From NCBI RefSeq assembly GCF_007993035.1, contig NZ_VOOS01000001.1, positions 1 to 64,000 on the forward strand: 64,000 nt of DNA. Direction: 5' to 3'. Below, in pieces: positions 24,293-32,484 of the stretch. The first letter of the stretch is position 1. The number at the start of each line of letters is the position of its first letter. Source of the stretch: Vicingus serpentipes (GTDB lineage Bacteria > Bacteroidota > Bacteroidia > Flavobacteriales_E > Vicingaceae). The position numbers were made by a program, and so were the translations under genes. The notes below the pieces were generated by a model. The model had not been told where the DNA came from. It saw nothing but the letters and a program-made list of their open reading frames with translations, and ran no database searches.

Positions 24293-26902
24293 TTAAAAAC
24301 TAACTTTTGATACTTTTTTACCTCTAGACAACTTCTTAGCAGCACTTGACTTTCCTTTCTTTTTATTTTCAGCCTGCCCACTCGATTTAAACGAAATTCC
24401 AGCAGATTTCATTTGAGCTTCTTGCTCTGCTTTTTCTGCTTCTGCTTTTGCTCTTGCAGCTTCTTCTGCTTTAGCTTGAGCTGCAATACGAGCCTCTTCC
24501 ATTGCTTTTAATTCAGCATCTCGTTTTGCTTGTTCCTCAGCCATTTTTAAATTTAATGCTTCCTGTTCTCTTTCTGCTTCAAGTTGAGCTTCCCTAGCTG
24601 CTTTAGCTTCAGCTGCAGCTTTTTCTTTTGCTAATCGCTCTTCTTCTTGTTTCTTCGCTTGTGCTTCAGACTCTGCTTTTGCTTTAGATTCTGCTTCTGC
24701 AGCTGCTTTTGCTTCTGCCTCAGCTTTCTCTTTAACTAATCGCTCTTCTTCTTGTTTCTTTGCATGTGCTTCAAACTCTGCTTTTGCTTTTGCTTCTGCT
24801 TCTGCTGATAATTTAGCTTCAGTCTCTGCTTTCTCTTTAGCTAGTCTTTCTTCCTCTTGTTTCTTTACTTGTGCTTCTGCCTCTGCTTTTGCTTTTGCCT
24901 CTTCTTCTGCGGCTGCTTTTGCTTCTGCTTCTGCTTTCTCTTTAGATATTCGCTCCTCTTCTTGTTTCTTTGCTTGTGCTTCTGCCTCTGCTTTTGCTTT
25001 TGCTTCTGCTTCTGCTGATAATTTAGCTTCAGTCTCTGCTTTCTCTTTAGCTAGTCTTTCTTCCTCTTGTTTCTTTGCTTGTGCTTCTGCCTCTGCTTTT
25101 GCTTTTGCCTCTTCTTCCGCGGCTGCTTTTGCTTCTGCTTCTGCTTTCTCTTTAGCTATTCGCTCCTCTTCTTGTTTCTTCGCTTGTGCTTCTGCTTCTG
25201 CTTTTGCTTTTGCCTCTGCTTCTGCGGCTGCTTTTGCTTCTGCCTCAGCTTTCTCTTTAGCTAGTCGCTCTTCTTCTTGTTTCTTTGCTTGTGCTTCTGC
25301 CTCTGCTTTTGCTTTTGCCTCTGCTTCTGCGGCTGCTTTTGCTTCTGCTTCCGCTTTCTCTTTAGCTAATCGCTCTTCTTCTTGTTTTTTTGCCTCTTCT
25401 GCTAATCTAGCTTTTTCTTCTTCTTCAGCAGCCTTTTTTGCTTCTAATTCCGCTTTCTCTTTAGCTAATCGCTCTTCTTCTTGTTTCTTTGCTTGTGCTT
25501 GTGCCTCTGCTTTTGCTTGTGCTTCTGCTTCTGCCGCTGCTTTTGCTTCTGCCTCAGCTTTCTCTTTAGCTAGTCTTTCTTCCTCTTGTTTCTTTGCTTG
25601 TGCTTCTGCCTCTGCTTTTGCTTTTGCTTCTGCTTCTGCCGCTGCTTTTGCTTCTGCTTCTGCTTTCTCTTTAGCTATTCGCTCCTCTTCTTGTTTCTTT
25701 GCTTGTGCTTCTGCCTCTGCTTTTGCTTTTGCCTCTGCTTCTGCCGCTGCTTTTGCTTCTGCTTCCGCTTTCTCTTTAGCTAGTCGCTCCTCTTCTTGTT
25801 TCTTTGCTTGTGCTTCTGCCTCTGCTTTTGCTTTTGCCTCTGCTTCTGCGGCTGCTTTTGCTTCTGCTTCCGCTTTCTCTTTAGCTAGTCTTTCTTCCTC
25901 TTGTTTCTTTGCTTGTGCTTCTGCCTCTGCTTTTGCTTTTGCCTCTGCTTCTGCCGCTGCTTTTGCTTCTGCTTCCGCTTTCTCTTTAGCTAGTCGCTCT
26001 TCCTCTTGTTTCTTTGCTTGTGCTTCTGCCTCTGCTTTTGCTTTTGCTTCTGCTTCTGCCGCTGCTTTTGCTTCTGCTTCTGCTTTCTCTTTAGCTAATC
26101 GCTCTTCTTCTTGTTTCTTTGCTTGTGCTTCTGCCTCTGCTTTTGCTTGTGCTTCTGCTTCTGCCGCTGCTTTTGCTTCTGCTTCTGCTCTCTCTGCTTC
26201 TTCTTTTTTCTTTACTGCTGTTTCCATCAATACCAATCTGTCTTTTGGTTCTTGTTTTGTTGCGTCAATACTAACGGCTTTTTGATAAGCAATTTTTGCA
26301 GTCTCAAAATCTTTTTTAAAGAAAGCTTTATCTCCTTCTTTCATGGCCTCATTAAACTGTTCTTTTTTTAACCTTTCTGCTTCTTCAGCATTTTTAATTT
26401 TATCTTTATAATTAGTTAATACAGAGCCTAGCCTTTGGGCTATTGGTGCAGTATACCCCATATCCCAATCAATTTCATTTTTTTGAGATATATAACTTGC
26501 TTTACCTATTGGTTGACTTAAAAATGCAACATCTAAATCTTTATTATTTTTAAACAAAGTCATCTCAACAAACAAGTCATTCATTTTTGATCTTTTATCT
26601 GGATGAACACCTTTAGTATTTACTAATATTTTTTTAGGTACAAATCCAGCTTTTTCATACAATACAATAAACTCATGTTCGAAATCAACAAAAACTTCAT
26701 ATTTACCTTTGCCGTCGGAAACAACGTTAGTAACATACTTACCATTTTCGGTAACTTTTATACTAACTCCTGACATAAATTCATTCGTAAAATAATCAGA
26801 AACTTCACCACTAATTAAAAGTTTATCCGCATTTTCATCTTGAGCAAAAACAACTAAAAATGAAAGAGTTAATAGTACTATTGATAAAATATATTTAAAC
26901 AT
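24293..26902 (-). CDS. Secreted Ala/Glu/Lys coiled-coil repeat protein
   Basis: An 869-residue protein. The signal peptide MFKYILSIVLLTLSFLVVFAQ is followed by a carboxypeptidase-regulatory-like beta domain (residues about 25-110, ISGEVSDYFTNEFMSGVSI), a TPR-like segment (FETAKIAYQKAVSI) and then about fifteen copies of a 35-residue unit containing KKQEEERLAKEKAEAEAKAA (residues about 240-770), one copy being 33 residues. The unit is exactly five heptads, so a continuous coiled coil is expected. The C-terminus is Lys/Ser-rich (SSAAKKLSRGKKVSKVSF). Location (periplasm or outer membrane) follows from the signal peptide. It is upstream of and 11 bp from the SpoIIE phosphatase gene. The function is unknown; a structural or tethering role is inferred. 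The antisense strand also stays open here because of the biased codons, but that is an artefact. Confidence 0.85.
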   Translation of the reverse strand: MFKYILSIVLLTLSFLVVFAQDENADKLLISGEVSDYFTNEFMSGVSIKVTENGKYVTNVVSDGKGKYEVFVDFEHEFIVLYEKAGFVPKKILVNTKGVHPDKRSKMNDLFVEMTLFKNNKDLDVAFLSQPIGKASYISQKNEIDWDMGYTAPIAQRLGSVLTNYKDKIKNAEEAERLKKEQFNEAMKEGDKAFFKKDFETAKIAYQKAVSIDATKQEPKDRLVLMETAVKKKEEAERAEAEAKAAAEAEAQAKAEAEAQAKKQEEERLAKEKAEAEAKAAAEAEAKAKAEAEAQAKKQEEERLAKEKAEAEAKAAAEAEAKAKAEAEAQAKKQEEERLAKEKAEAEAKAAAEAEAKAKAEAEAQAKKQEEERLAKEKAEAEAKAAAEAEAKAKAEAEAQAKKQEEERIAKEKAEAEAKAAAEAEAKAKAEAEAQAKKQEEERLAKEKAEAEAKAAAEAEAQAKAEAQAQAKKQEEERLAKEKAELEAKKAAEEEEKARLAEEAKKQEEERLAKEKAEAEAKAAAEAEAKAKAEAEAQAKKQEEERLAKEKAEAEAKAAAEAEAKAKAEAEAQAKKQEEERIAKEKAEAEAKAAAEEEAKAKAEAEAQAKKQEEERLAKEKAETEAKLSAEAEAKAKAEAEAQAKKQEEERISKEKAEAEAKAAAEEEAKAKAEAEAQVKKQEEERLAKEKAETEAKLSAEAEAKAKAEFEAHAKKQEEERLVKEKAEAEAKAAAEAESKAKAESEAQAKKQEEERLAKEKAAAEAKAAREAQLEAEREQEALNLKMAEEQAKRDAELKAMEEARIAAQAKAEEAARAKAEAEKAEQEAQMKSAGISFKSSGQAENKKKGKSSAAKKLSRGKKVSKVSF
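24600..26190 (-). repeat. 105-bp tandem repeats within the coiled-coil gene
   Basis: About fifteen head-to-tail units of 105 bp (one of 99 bp) recur with phase markers such as the CGA/AGA codon of EEER at about 24635, 24740, 24845 and onward every 105 bp. Units differ mainly at synonymous sites (CGCTC versus TCTTTC), so the array has diverged but remains in frame. Confidence 0.92.
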
Positions 26903-26924
26903 GAAAATTATAATTCTTAGTAAA

Positions 26925-26956
26925 TTGTAAATTTAAATTAAACCTTGTTATTTTTG
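26925..26956 (+). promoter_or_regulatory. Bacteroidota promoter, TTG-N21-TATTTTTG
   Basis: TTG at 26925-26927 and TATTTTTG at 26949-26956, spaced by 21 bp, match the consensus. The ATG of the WbqC-like gene follows after 23 bp. Confidence 0.65.
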
Positions 26957-26979
26957 GCGGCAAGTTACAATTTTCTATA

Positions 26980-27603
26980 ATGAAAACCTATTCTACATTT
27001 TCATGTTGTTACCTTCCACCAATTGAATATTTTTATTATTTGGTTCAAGAAAATCATGCCATTATTGATGTAAATGAAAATTTCGTTAAACAAACCTTTC
27101 GTAACCGTTGTTCAATTTTGAGTCCAAATGGCAAACTTGACTTAGTTATACCTCTTTTAAAAAAAGGAAAACAAACAAAAATTAAAAATATAAAAATTGC
27201 TTACTACGAAAATTGGCAAAAAGTTCATTGGAAATCTATTGAAGCAGCCTATAGAAGTTCGCCTTATTTTGAATATTATGAGGATGAGTTTAAAACTATA
27301 TTTTTAGAGGGTAAACCTACTTTATTAATTGATTTCAATTTAAAATTGATTAATAAAATTGTTGAACTTATTGGTATTCCTATAGAAATAGTACTAAGTG
27401 ATAAATATATAAACAAAGATGAAACTAAATCTGATTTTCGCTCTATTTCTCCAAAAAAGAAACCCTCTTTAAATTTCTCTGATTACATACAAGTTTTCAG
27501 TAGTAAAACAGGATTTGAGCCCAATCTTAGTATTCTTGATTTGTTGTTTAATGAAGGTCCAAATACTAAAAACTACTTAGTCTCTAGTGTGATAGAGCAC
27601 TAA
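26980..27603 (+). CDS. WbqC-like family protein
   Basis: A 207-residue cytoplasmic protein. The start CCYLPPIEYFYYLVQEN, then KQTFRNRCSILSPNGKLDLVIPL and KVHWKSIEAAYRSSPYFEYYE are the family's conserved blocks (the last resembles the WrxixxAYkkAPYF motif). WbqC-type proteins are found in O-antigen and surface-polysaccharide clusters, with enzyme activity not settled in general. No polysaccharide genes surround it here. The 3' end overlaps the convergent kinase-like gene by 27 bp. Confidence 0.85.
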   Translation: MKTYSTFSCCYLPPIEYFYYLVQENHAIIDVNENFVKQTFRNRCSILSPNGKLDLVIPLLKKGKQTKIKNIKIAYYENWQKVHWKSIEAAYRSSPYFEYYEDEFKTIFLEGKPTLLIDFNLKLINKIVELIGIPIEIVLSDKYINKDETKSDFRSISPKKKPSLNFSDYIQVFSSKTGFEPNLSILDLLFNEGPNTKNYLVSSVIEH

Positions 27604-28413
27604 CTCATCAATAGGACTCTGAATTACTCTTCCTAGTTCAATATCATTAATCTGTGCAACCTCTTTTAATTGATTATTAAAAACATTAGCTATTGAGCCT
27701 ACAGCATTTAATTTGTATTGTTTATAATTCTCATATTTACAGATGGTTAAATCAAAAAAATGCTGAAAGCATTCTTTCACTATGTTATCCATCTCTACAT
27801 AATTTTCATGTTTTTTTATAAACTTGGTAAATTGAGCCAAATATCTATTTGGTAAAGGTTCTTTATAAACTGAATTTAAAATAGAATTTAAATCAAGCGA
27901 ATATTCTTTTTCTAGTTTCTCTGATAAGTTTGATGCCAATTCTTTATTAAGATATTTTTTAAGAAGAGCTTTTCCCATATCTACTCCACTACCTTCATCA
28001 CCCAATATATATCCTAAAGCAGGAATATTAGCTATAATATTTTCACCATCAAACAAACACGAATTAGAACCTGTACCTAGAATTCCCGCCATTCCTTCCT
28101 CTTTACCGCAAGTTGCTCTGGCTGCAGCTAACAAATCGTGATTAACTTCTATTTTTCCATTTTTAAAAAATTGAGATAATGCACTTTTTATGATTTCTTT
28201 TTTTTCTTCTGAAGAACATCCAGCTCCGTAAAAATAAACTTGGGAGACTTCTGATGAATATTGAACTAATAACGAAGAGTTTAATTCTGTTAAAATTTGT
28301 GCAGAAGAAATATGATATGGATTTAAACCAATTGTACTAACCGGAATTATTCCTTGAGTATTAATCAATCTCCAATCTGTTTTTGTTGAACCACTATCTG
28401 CTACTAATAACAT
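27577..28413 (-). CDS. N-acetylglucosamine kinase-like ATPase (BadF/BadG superfamily)
   Basis: A 278-residue actin-fold ATPase. The phosphate-1 motif LLVADSGSTKTDWRLI is at the N-terminus, with VYFYGAGCSSEEKKEII, DLLAAARATCGKEEGMAGIL (phosphate-2 Asp region), GTGSNSCLFDGENI and LGDEGSGVDMGKALL following. These match the bacterial relatives of N-acetylglucosamine kinase, which recycle cell-wall amino sugars, but the sugar cannot be read from the sequence. It is convergent with the WbqC-like gene and divergent from slyD. Confidence 0.85.
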   Translation of the reverse strand: MLLVADSGSTKTDWRLINTQGIIPVSTIGLNPYHISSAQILTELNSSLLVQYSSEVSQVYFYGAGCSSEEKKEIIKSALSQFFKNGKIEVNHDLLAAARATCGKEEGMAGILGTGSNSCLFDGENIIANIPALGYILGDEGSGVDMGKALLKKYLNKELASNLSEKLEKEYSLDLNSILNSVYKEPLPNRYLAQFTKFIKKHENYVEMDNIVKECFQHFFDLTICKYENYKQYKLNAVGSIANVFNNQLKEVAQINDIELGRVIQSPIDELVLYHTRD

Positions 28414-28476
28414 GAATTAAAGTTTAAGATTAAATAAATACCTTTAAAATACGATTAAATTCAATATATTAATTGG

Positions 28477-28484
28477 TAGTTTTG
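28477..28484 (+). promoter_or_regulatory. -7 promoter box TAGTTTTG
   Basis: TAGTTTTG matches TAnnTTTG 16 bp before the ATG of the SlyD-like gene. The -33 position (about 28455) reads TTA rather than TTG. Confidence 0.5.
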
Positions 28485-28500
28485 CTCAAAATTAAAGAAT

Positions 28501-29004
28501 ATGAATGATATTAAAAACAAAGTAATTTCAGTAAATTACAACTTATTTAAGGACACCGCTGAAGGTGAAATGATTGAATCTACGGAAGGTAAAGCTCCTT
28601 TAACTTTCTTATCAGGAATGGGACAAATGATTCCTGATTTTGAAAATAATGTTGTAAACCTTAGCGTTGGCGATACCTTTTCTTTTGGAATAAAAGCAGA
28701 AAACGCTTACGGTTCTAAAACTGATGAAGCTATAATGGATTTGCCTCAAGATATTTTTATGCAAGATGGTAAATTAGTTGATGATGTTCAACCTGGAAAC
28801 ATGCTTCCATTACAGGATCAAAATGGAGGAGTTGTTCCTGCAGTTGTTGTAAAAATTAATGAAACTACAGTTACAATGGACTTAAACCACCCATTAGCAG
28901 ATCAAGATTTACACTTTACAGGAAATGTTGTAGAAGTAAGAGAAGCTACTGCAGATGAAGTTAGCCACGGTCACGTTCATGGTGAAGGTGGAGTTCAACA
29001 CTAA
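28501..29004 (+). CDS. SlyD-like FKBP-type peptidyl-prolyl isomerase
   Basis: A 167-residue protein with the SlyD layout: the FKBP half (VISVNYNLFKDTAEGEMIES, APLTFLSGMGQMIPDFENNV, GDTFSFGIKAENAYG) interrupted by the insert-in-flap chaperone domain (about residues 70-120, DLPQDIFMQDG) and closed by DLNHPLADQDLHFTGNVVEV. The C-terminal tail is short but contains His residues (SHGHVHGEGGVQH), which suggests metal binding as in SlyD. No signal peptide, so it acts in the cytoplasm. The gene ends in an intrinsic terminator. Confidence 0.93.
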   Translation: MNDIKNKVISVNYNLFKDTAEGEMIESTEGKAPLTFLSGMGQMIPDFENNVVNLSVGDTFSFGIKAENAYGSKTDEAIMDLPQDIFMQDGKLVDDVQPGNMLPLQDQNGGVVPAVVVKINETTVTMDLNHPLADQDLHFTGNVVEVREATADEVSHGHVHGEGGVQH

Positions 29005-29027
29005 AATATATACTTTATTTTAACAAT

Positions 29028-29057
29028 AAAAGCCCTAGGATCTTCTTAGGGCTTTTT
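29028..29057 (+). terminator. Intrinsic terminator after the SlyD-like gene
   Basis: AGCCCTA and TAGGGCT form a perfect stem with a nine-base loop (GGATCTTCT), preceded by A residues and followed by seven T residues. Confidence 0.9.
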
Positions 29058-29212
29058 TTATTGATATAAAAAGATCAACGAACTATCTTTTCTTTTTAAT
29101 TTGTAATATTTTAAACGAACGATTAGTTTTGTTGTTCTTTAACTTATAAAAACTTTTTTCAATAAGCTACATGTTAAACACTTTAAAACTAGATAATTAA
29201 AGATTAAAAAAT

Positions 29213-32197
29213 ATGAAACAACTTATAATTTCAGCACTATTATCACTACTTTTTTCTTCAATAATTGCACAAACCCCTTCATTAGACTGGACAAAAAGCA
29301 TAGGAGGTACTGGAATTGAATCAGGTTACAATAACATAATAGATATTAATGGCAATTTATATACTGTAGGCTCTTTTCAAGATACTGTTGATTTTGACCC
29401 AAGTGCTGGAGTATTTAACTTAATTTCTGCTGGTGGTGATGATATTTTTATTCAAAAGCTTGATGCTAATGGTAATTTTGTTTGGGCAAAAAATATGGGA
29501 GGAACTGGAAACAATCTTGGCCGTGCAATAACATTAGATGGTTCAGGTAATATTTATATAACTGGTTATTTTCAAAATACAGTTGATTTTGATCCAAGTG
29601 CTACTATTTTTAATTTAGTTTCTGCTGGTGGTAATGATATTTTTATTGAAAAACTTGATACTAATGGCAACTTTATTTGGGCAAAAAGTATGGGAAGTAC
29701 TGGTAGTGATCAATGTGTAGCAATAACTTCTGATGCATCTGGCAATGTATACACAACTGGAACTTTCCAAAATACAGTAGACTTTGATCCAGGTACCGGA
29801 ACATCAAATTTGGTTTCTAATGGAGGGAATGATATTTATATTCAAAAACTTGATGCCAATGGCAACTTTATGTGGGCTAATAAAATTGGCGGACTTGGTC
29901 TTGATTGGGGATATTCAATTACAACAGATAATATAGGAGGATTCTATATAACAGGTATATTTCAAAACACTATTGATTTCGATCCAGGAGCTGGAACTTT
30001 CAACTTAACTGCTATAGGTGGTCTTGACTCTTATGTTGAAAAATTTGATGCAAACGGTAATTTTATTTGGGCAAAAAGTATAGGAGGAACTGGAACAGTA
30101 ATTAGCTACTCTATAACAACAGATGGTTCAGCAAATGTATATACTACAGGTTTCTTTCAAAACACTATTGATTTTGACCCGGGAGCTGGAACTTTGAATT
30201 TAACTTCTGCTGGAAATGATGATGCTTTTATTCAAAAACTTGATGGTGATGGTAATTTTATATGGGCAAAAAGTTTCGGTGCAGCAGATAATGATCGAAG
30301 CTTTTCAATAACATCCGATGGGTCTAATAATATTTATACTACTGGTTCATATATAAATAGTGTGGATTTTGACCCAAACGCAGGTTCTTTCAATTTAACT
30401 TCTTCTGGTACAGACGACATCTTTATTCAAAAACTTGATGCTAATGGTAATTTTGTCTGGGCAAATACTTTAGGAGGTTCTCTAACAGATATAGGTCTTT
30501 CAATAAAAGTTGACAACTATAACAATTTATATACTACTGGTTCATTTCAAGGGACAGCCGATCTAGACCCTACTACAGGTGTTTCGAATATTATGTCTGC
30601 TGGTGGTGACGATATTTTCTCTGTAAAATTAAAACAGTGTTTACCTGTTAATGGCAACGATGTAAGAACAGAGTGCGATTCTCTTTTATGGATAGATGGT
30701 ATAACTTACTACTCTAACAACAACACTGCAACGTTTAACATTATTGGAGGAGCAGCTAACACTTGTGATAGTTTAGTAACGCTTGATTTAACTATTATTA
30801 ACTCTGCAACTGGAACAGACACTAGAACTGAATGTGATTCTATTACATGGTTAGATGGTATAACTTATTACTCTAACAACAACACTGCAACGTTTAACAT
30901 TATTGGAGGAGCAGCCAACACTTGTGATAGTATAGTAACACTTGATTTAACAATTATTAACTCTGCAACTGGAACAGACACCAGAACTGAATGTGATTCT
31001 ATTACATGGATAGATGGTATAACTTATTACTCTAACAACAACACTGCAACGTTTAACATTATTGGAGGAGCAGCCAACACTTGTGATAGTTTAGTAACAC
31101 TTGATTTAACAATTATTAACTCTGCAACTGGAATAGACACCAGAACTGAATGTGATTCTCTTTTATGGATAGATGGTATAACTTATTACTCTAACAATAA
31201 CGTTGCAACTTTTAACATTGTTGGTGGTGCAGCTAATAATTGTGATAGTTTAGTAACACTTAATTTAACAATTAGTGATTCATCATCTAACCGTATTGAA
31301 GGAGTTGTATATTACCAAGGTATTCCTATAACTTCGGGAGAAGTAAACCTATATAGAAAAAATGGAAATACTCCCCAAGATATAATTAAAGTAGATAGCT
31401 TACAATTGAGTGGTAGTGGTTTTTATTATTTTGATGGAGTAGCTCCAGGAGGTTACCTAGTTAAAGCTCTTGGAGATACTATTCTTTATGATAATGTTTC
31501 AACATATGCTGACAGTACAAATCATTGGCAATGGGCACCTATAAAAACTATTTCTTTTGGTTGTAATGATACTCTATTTAATGTTGACATAAACTTAAGA
31601 GACTATCCTTTAAATACCGGATTAGGAAGCATATCGGGTACAATTCAAGAAAATTTAGACCCATTATTTAAAGCTCCTGGAGACCCCATTGGTGATATTG
31701 ACATAACTGTTGAACAATCTCCTGATGGGGCTGTATCTGGATTTGATATTTCAGATCTAAATGGAGAATTTAACTTTAACAATCTCCCAGCCGGAAACTA
31801 TTATATATACGCAGATATTCCTGGGTATATTTGTGATACAACATACCTCTTTAATTTTGATGGTTCTGGATTAAATTATGATGTTACACTATGCGTATAT
31901 GACACATTAAACACCATAAGTATTTGTAACGATGTAGTAACATCAATTAATAAAAGCCTTATAATTGATAATTTTATAATCTACCCTAACCCAACCCAAG
32001 ATATTATTAATATCTCATCAAGAAAAACTAATGATTATACAATTGAAATTCTTGACCTAAACGGTAGGATATTATTTACTGAAAAATCAATTGACTTTAT
32101 AAAGGAAATTAATCTTTCATCCTTTGAAAAGGGACTATATATCATCTCCATTAAATCTAATACTGGAAAATTTGTTTATAAAATAAGCGTATTATAA
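29213..32197 (+). CDS. T9SS-exported SBBP/beta-propeller repeat protein
   Basis: A 994-residue surface protein. Signal peptide MKQLIISALLSLLFSSIIAQ. Residues about 22-475 hold SBBP-type repeats (unit core FIQKLDANGNFVWAKSIGG, then GNIYTTGSFQNTVDFDPGAG), predicted to fold as a propeller. Residues about 480-695 are four near-identical 53-residue units with TECDSITWLDGITYYSNNN. Then a carboxypeptidase-regulatory-like domain (RIEGVVYYQGIPITSGEVNL) and an SdrD-B-like domain (GSISGTIQENLDPL ... DLNGEFNFNNLPAGNYYI). The C-terminus is a T9SS sorting domain (FIIYPNPTQDIINISS ... EKGLYIISIKSNTG). Function unknown; display on the cell surface is well supported by the sorting domain. Confidence 0.92.
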   Translation: MKQLIISALLSLLFSSIIAQTPSLDWTKSIGGTGIESGYNNIIDINGNLYTVGSFQDTVDFDPSAGVFNLISAGGDDIFIQKLDANGNFVWAKNMGGTGNNLGRAITLDGSGNIYITGYFQNTVDFDPSATIFNLVSAGGNDIFIEKLDTNGNFIWAKSMGSTGSDQCVAITSDASGNVYTTGTFQNTVDFDPGTGTSNLVSNGGNDIYIQKLDANGNFMWANKIGGLGLDWGYSITTDNIGGFYITGIFQNTIDFDPGAGTFNLTAIGGLDSYVEKFDANGNFIWAKSIGGTGTVISYSITTDGSANVYTTGFFQNTIDFDPGAGTLNLTSAGNDDAFIQKLDGDGNFIWAKSFGAADNDRSFSITSDGSNNIYTTGSYINSVDFDPNAGSFNLTSSGTDDIFIQKLDANGNFVWANTLGGSLTDIGLSIKVDNYNNLYTTGSFQGTADLDPTTGVSNIMSAGGDDIFSVKLKQCLPVNGNDVRTECDSLLWIDGITYYSNNNTATFNIIGGAANTCDSLVTLDLTIINSATGTDTRTECDSITWLDGITYYSNNNTATFNIIGGAANTCDSIVTLDLTIINSATGTDTRTECDSITWIDGITYYSNNNTATFNIIGGAANTCDSLVTLDLTIINSATGIDTRTECDSLLWIDGITYYSNNNVATFNIVGGAANNCDSLVTLNLTISDSSSNRIEGVVYYQGIPITSGEVNLYRKNGNTPQDIIKVDSLQLSGSGFYYFDGVAPGGYLVKALGDTILYDNVSTYADSTNHWQWAPIKTISFGCNDTLFNVDINLRDYPLNTGLGSISGTIQENLDPLFKAPGDPIGDIDITVEQSPDGAVSGFDISDLNGEFNFNNLPAGNYYIYADIPGYICDTTYLFNFDGSGLNYDVTLCVYDTLNTISICNDVVTSINKSLIIDNFIIYPNPTQDIINISSRKTNDYTIEILDLNGRILFTEKSIDFIKEINLSSFEKGLYIISIKSNTGKFVYKISVL
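30665..31300 (+). repeat. Four tandem 159-bp units within the SBBP protein gene
   Basis: The motif AGAAC[AT]GA at 30665, 30824, 30983 and 31142 repeats with exact 159-bp spacing. The second and third units are almost identical in DNA, whereas the last has more changes, which suggests recent duplication of inner copies. Confidence 0.93.
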
Positions 32198-32215
32198 TAA
32201 TAAGTTAGAATAAAT

Positions 32216-32247
32216 AAAAAAAGCCTTAGGAATACCTAAGGCTTTTT
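32216..32247 (+). terminator. Intrinsic terminator after the SBBP protein gene
   Basis: GCCTTAGG and CCTAAGGC form a perfect 8-bp stem with an AATA loop, flanked by an A run and a T run. Confidence 0.92.
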
Positions 32248-32263
32248 TATCTGTTATAATATC

Positions 32264-32297
32264 AAAAAAAAGCTCCATCAATATGATGAAGCTTTTT
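32264..32297 (-). terminator. Hairpin terminator, probably the original tRNA-Asp terminator
   Basis: AGCT-C-CATC and GATG-A-AGCT form a stem with one C-A mismatch and an AATAT loop, between an A run and a T run. Its right arm continues directly into the 25-bp copy of the tRNA-Asp 3' end. Read on the minus strand, it would follow the CCA of tRNA-Asp if the element at 32290-34902 were removed. Confidence 0.75.
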
Positions 32298-32314
32298 GGC
32301 GGTCTGGACGGGAC
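32290..32314. repeat. attachment-site repeat, distal copy (25 bp)
   Basis: A perfect 25-bp copy of 34878-34902, covering the last 18 nt of tRNA-Asp including CCA plus the AAAAAGCT that follows it. The sequence diverges directly on both sides (A/G before, C/T after). It has no complete tRNA attached, as expected for the displaced end of an integrated element. Confidence 0.85.
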
Positions 32315-32484
32315 CACAACTATACTTTTATGTAATTGAATATCAAGTGGTTAAAAGTAAATTAAAAATAATTCCCACGAATTACTCACTACTTTATTGA
32401 TTTTACAACTTTATTAAATGAACGATTTGCTTTATATTACATCAAATATAAGATTTCCTTCAGTAAATATATTAGATCATATTA

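Noticed and set aside
24600-26190. Regular 105-bp spacing as a possible CRISPR or satellite array
   Set aside because: Units are coding, contiguous and without spacers, and differences fall at synonymous positions.
25067-26371. Long plus-strand frames rich in Phe, Leu and Cys opposite the coiled-coil gene
   Set aside because: They are mirror images of the Ala/Glu/Lys codon repeats; the minus-strand frame has a signal peptide, a regular heptad pattern and an operon partner, whereas these have none.
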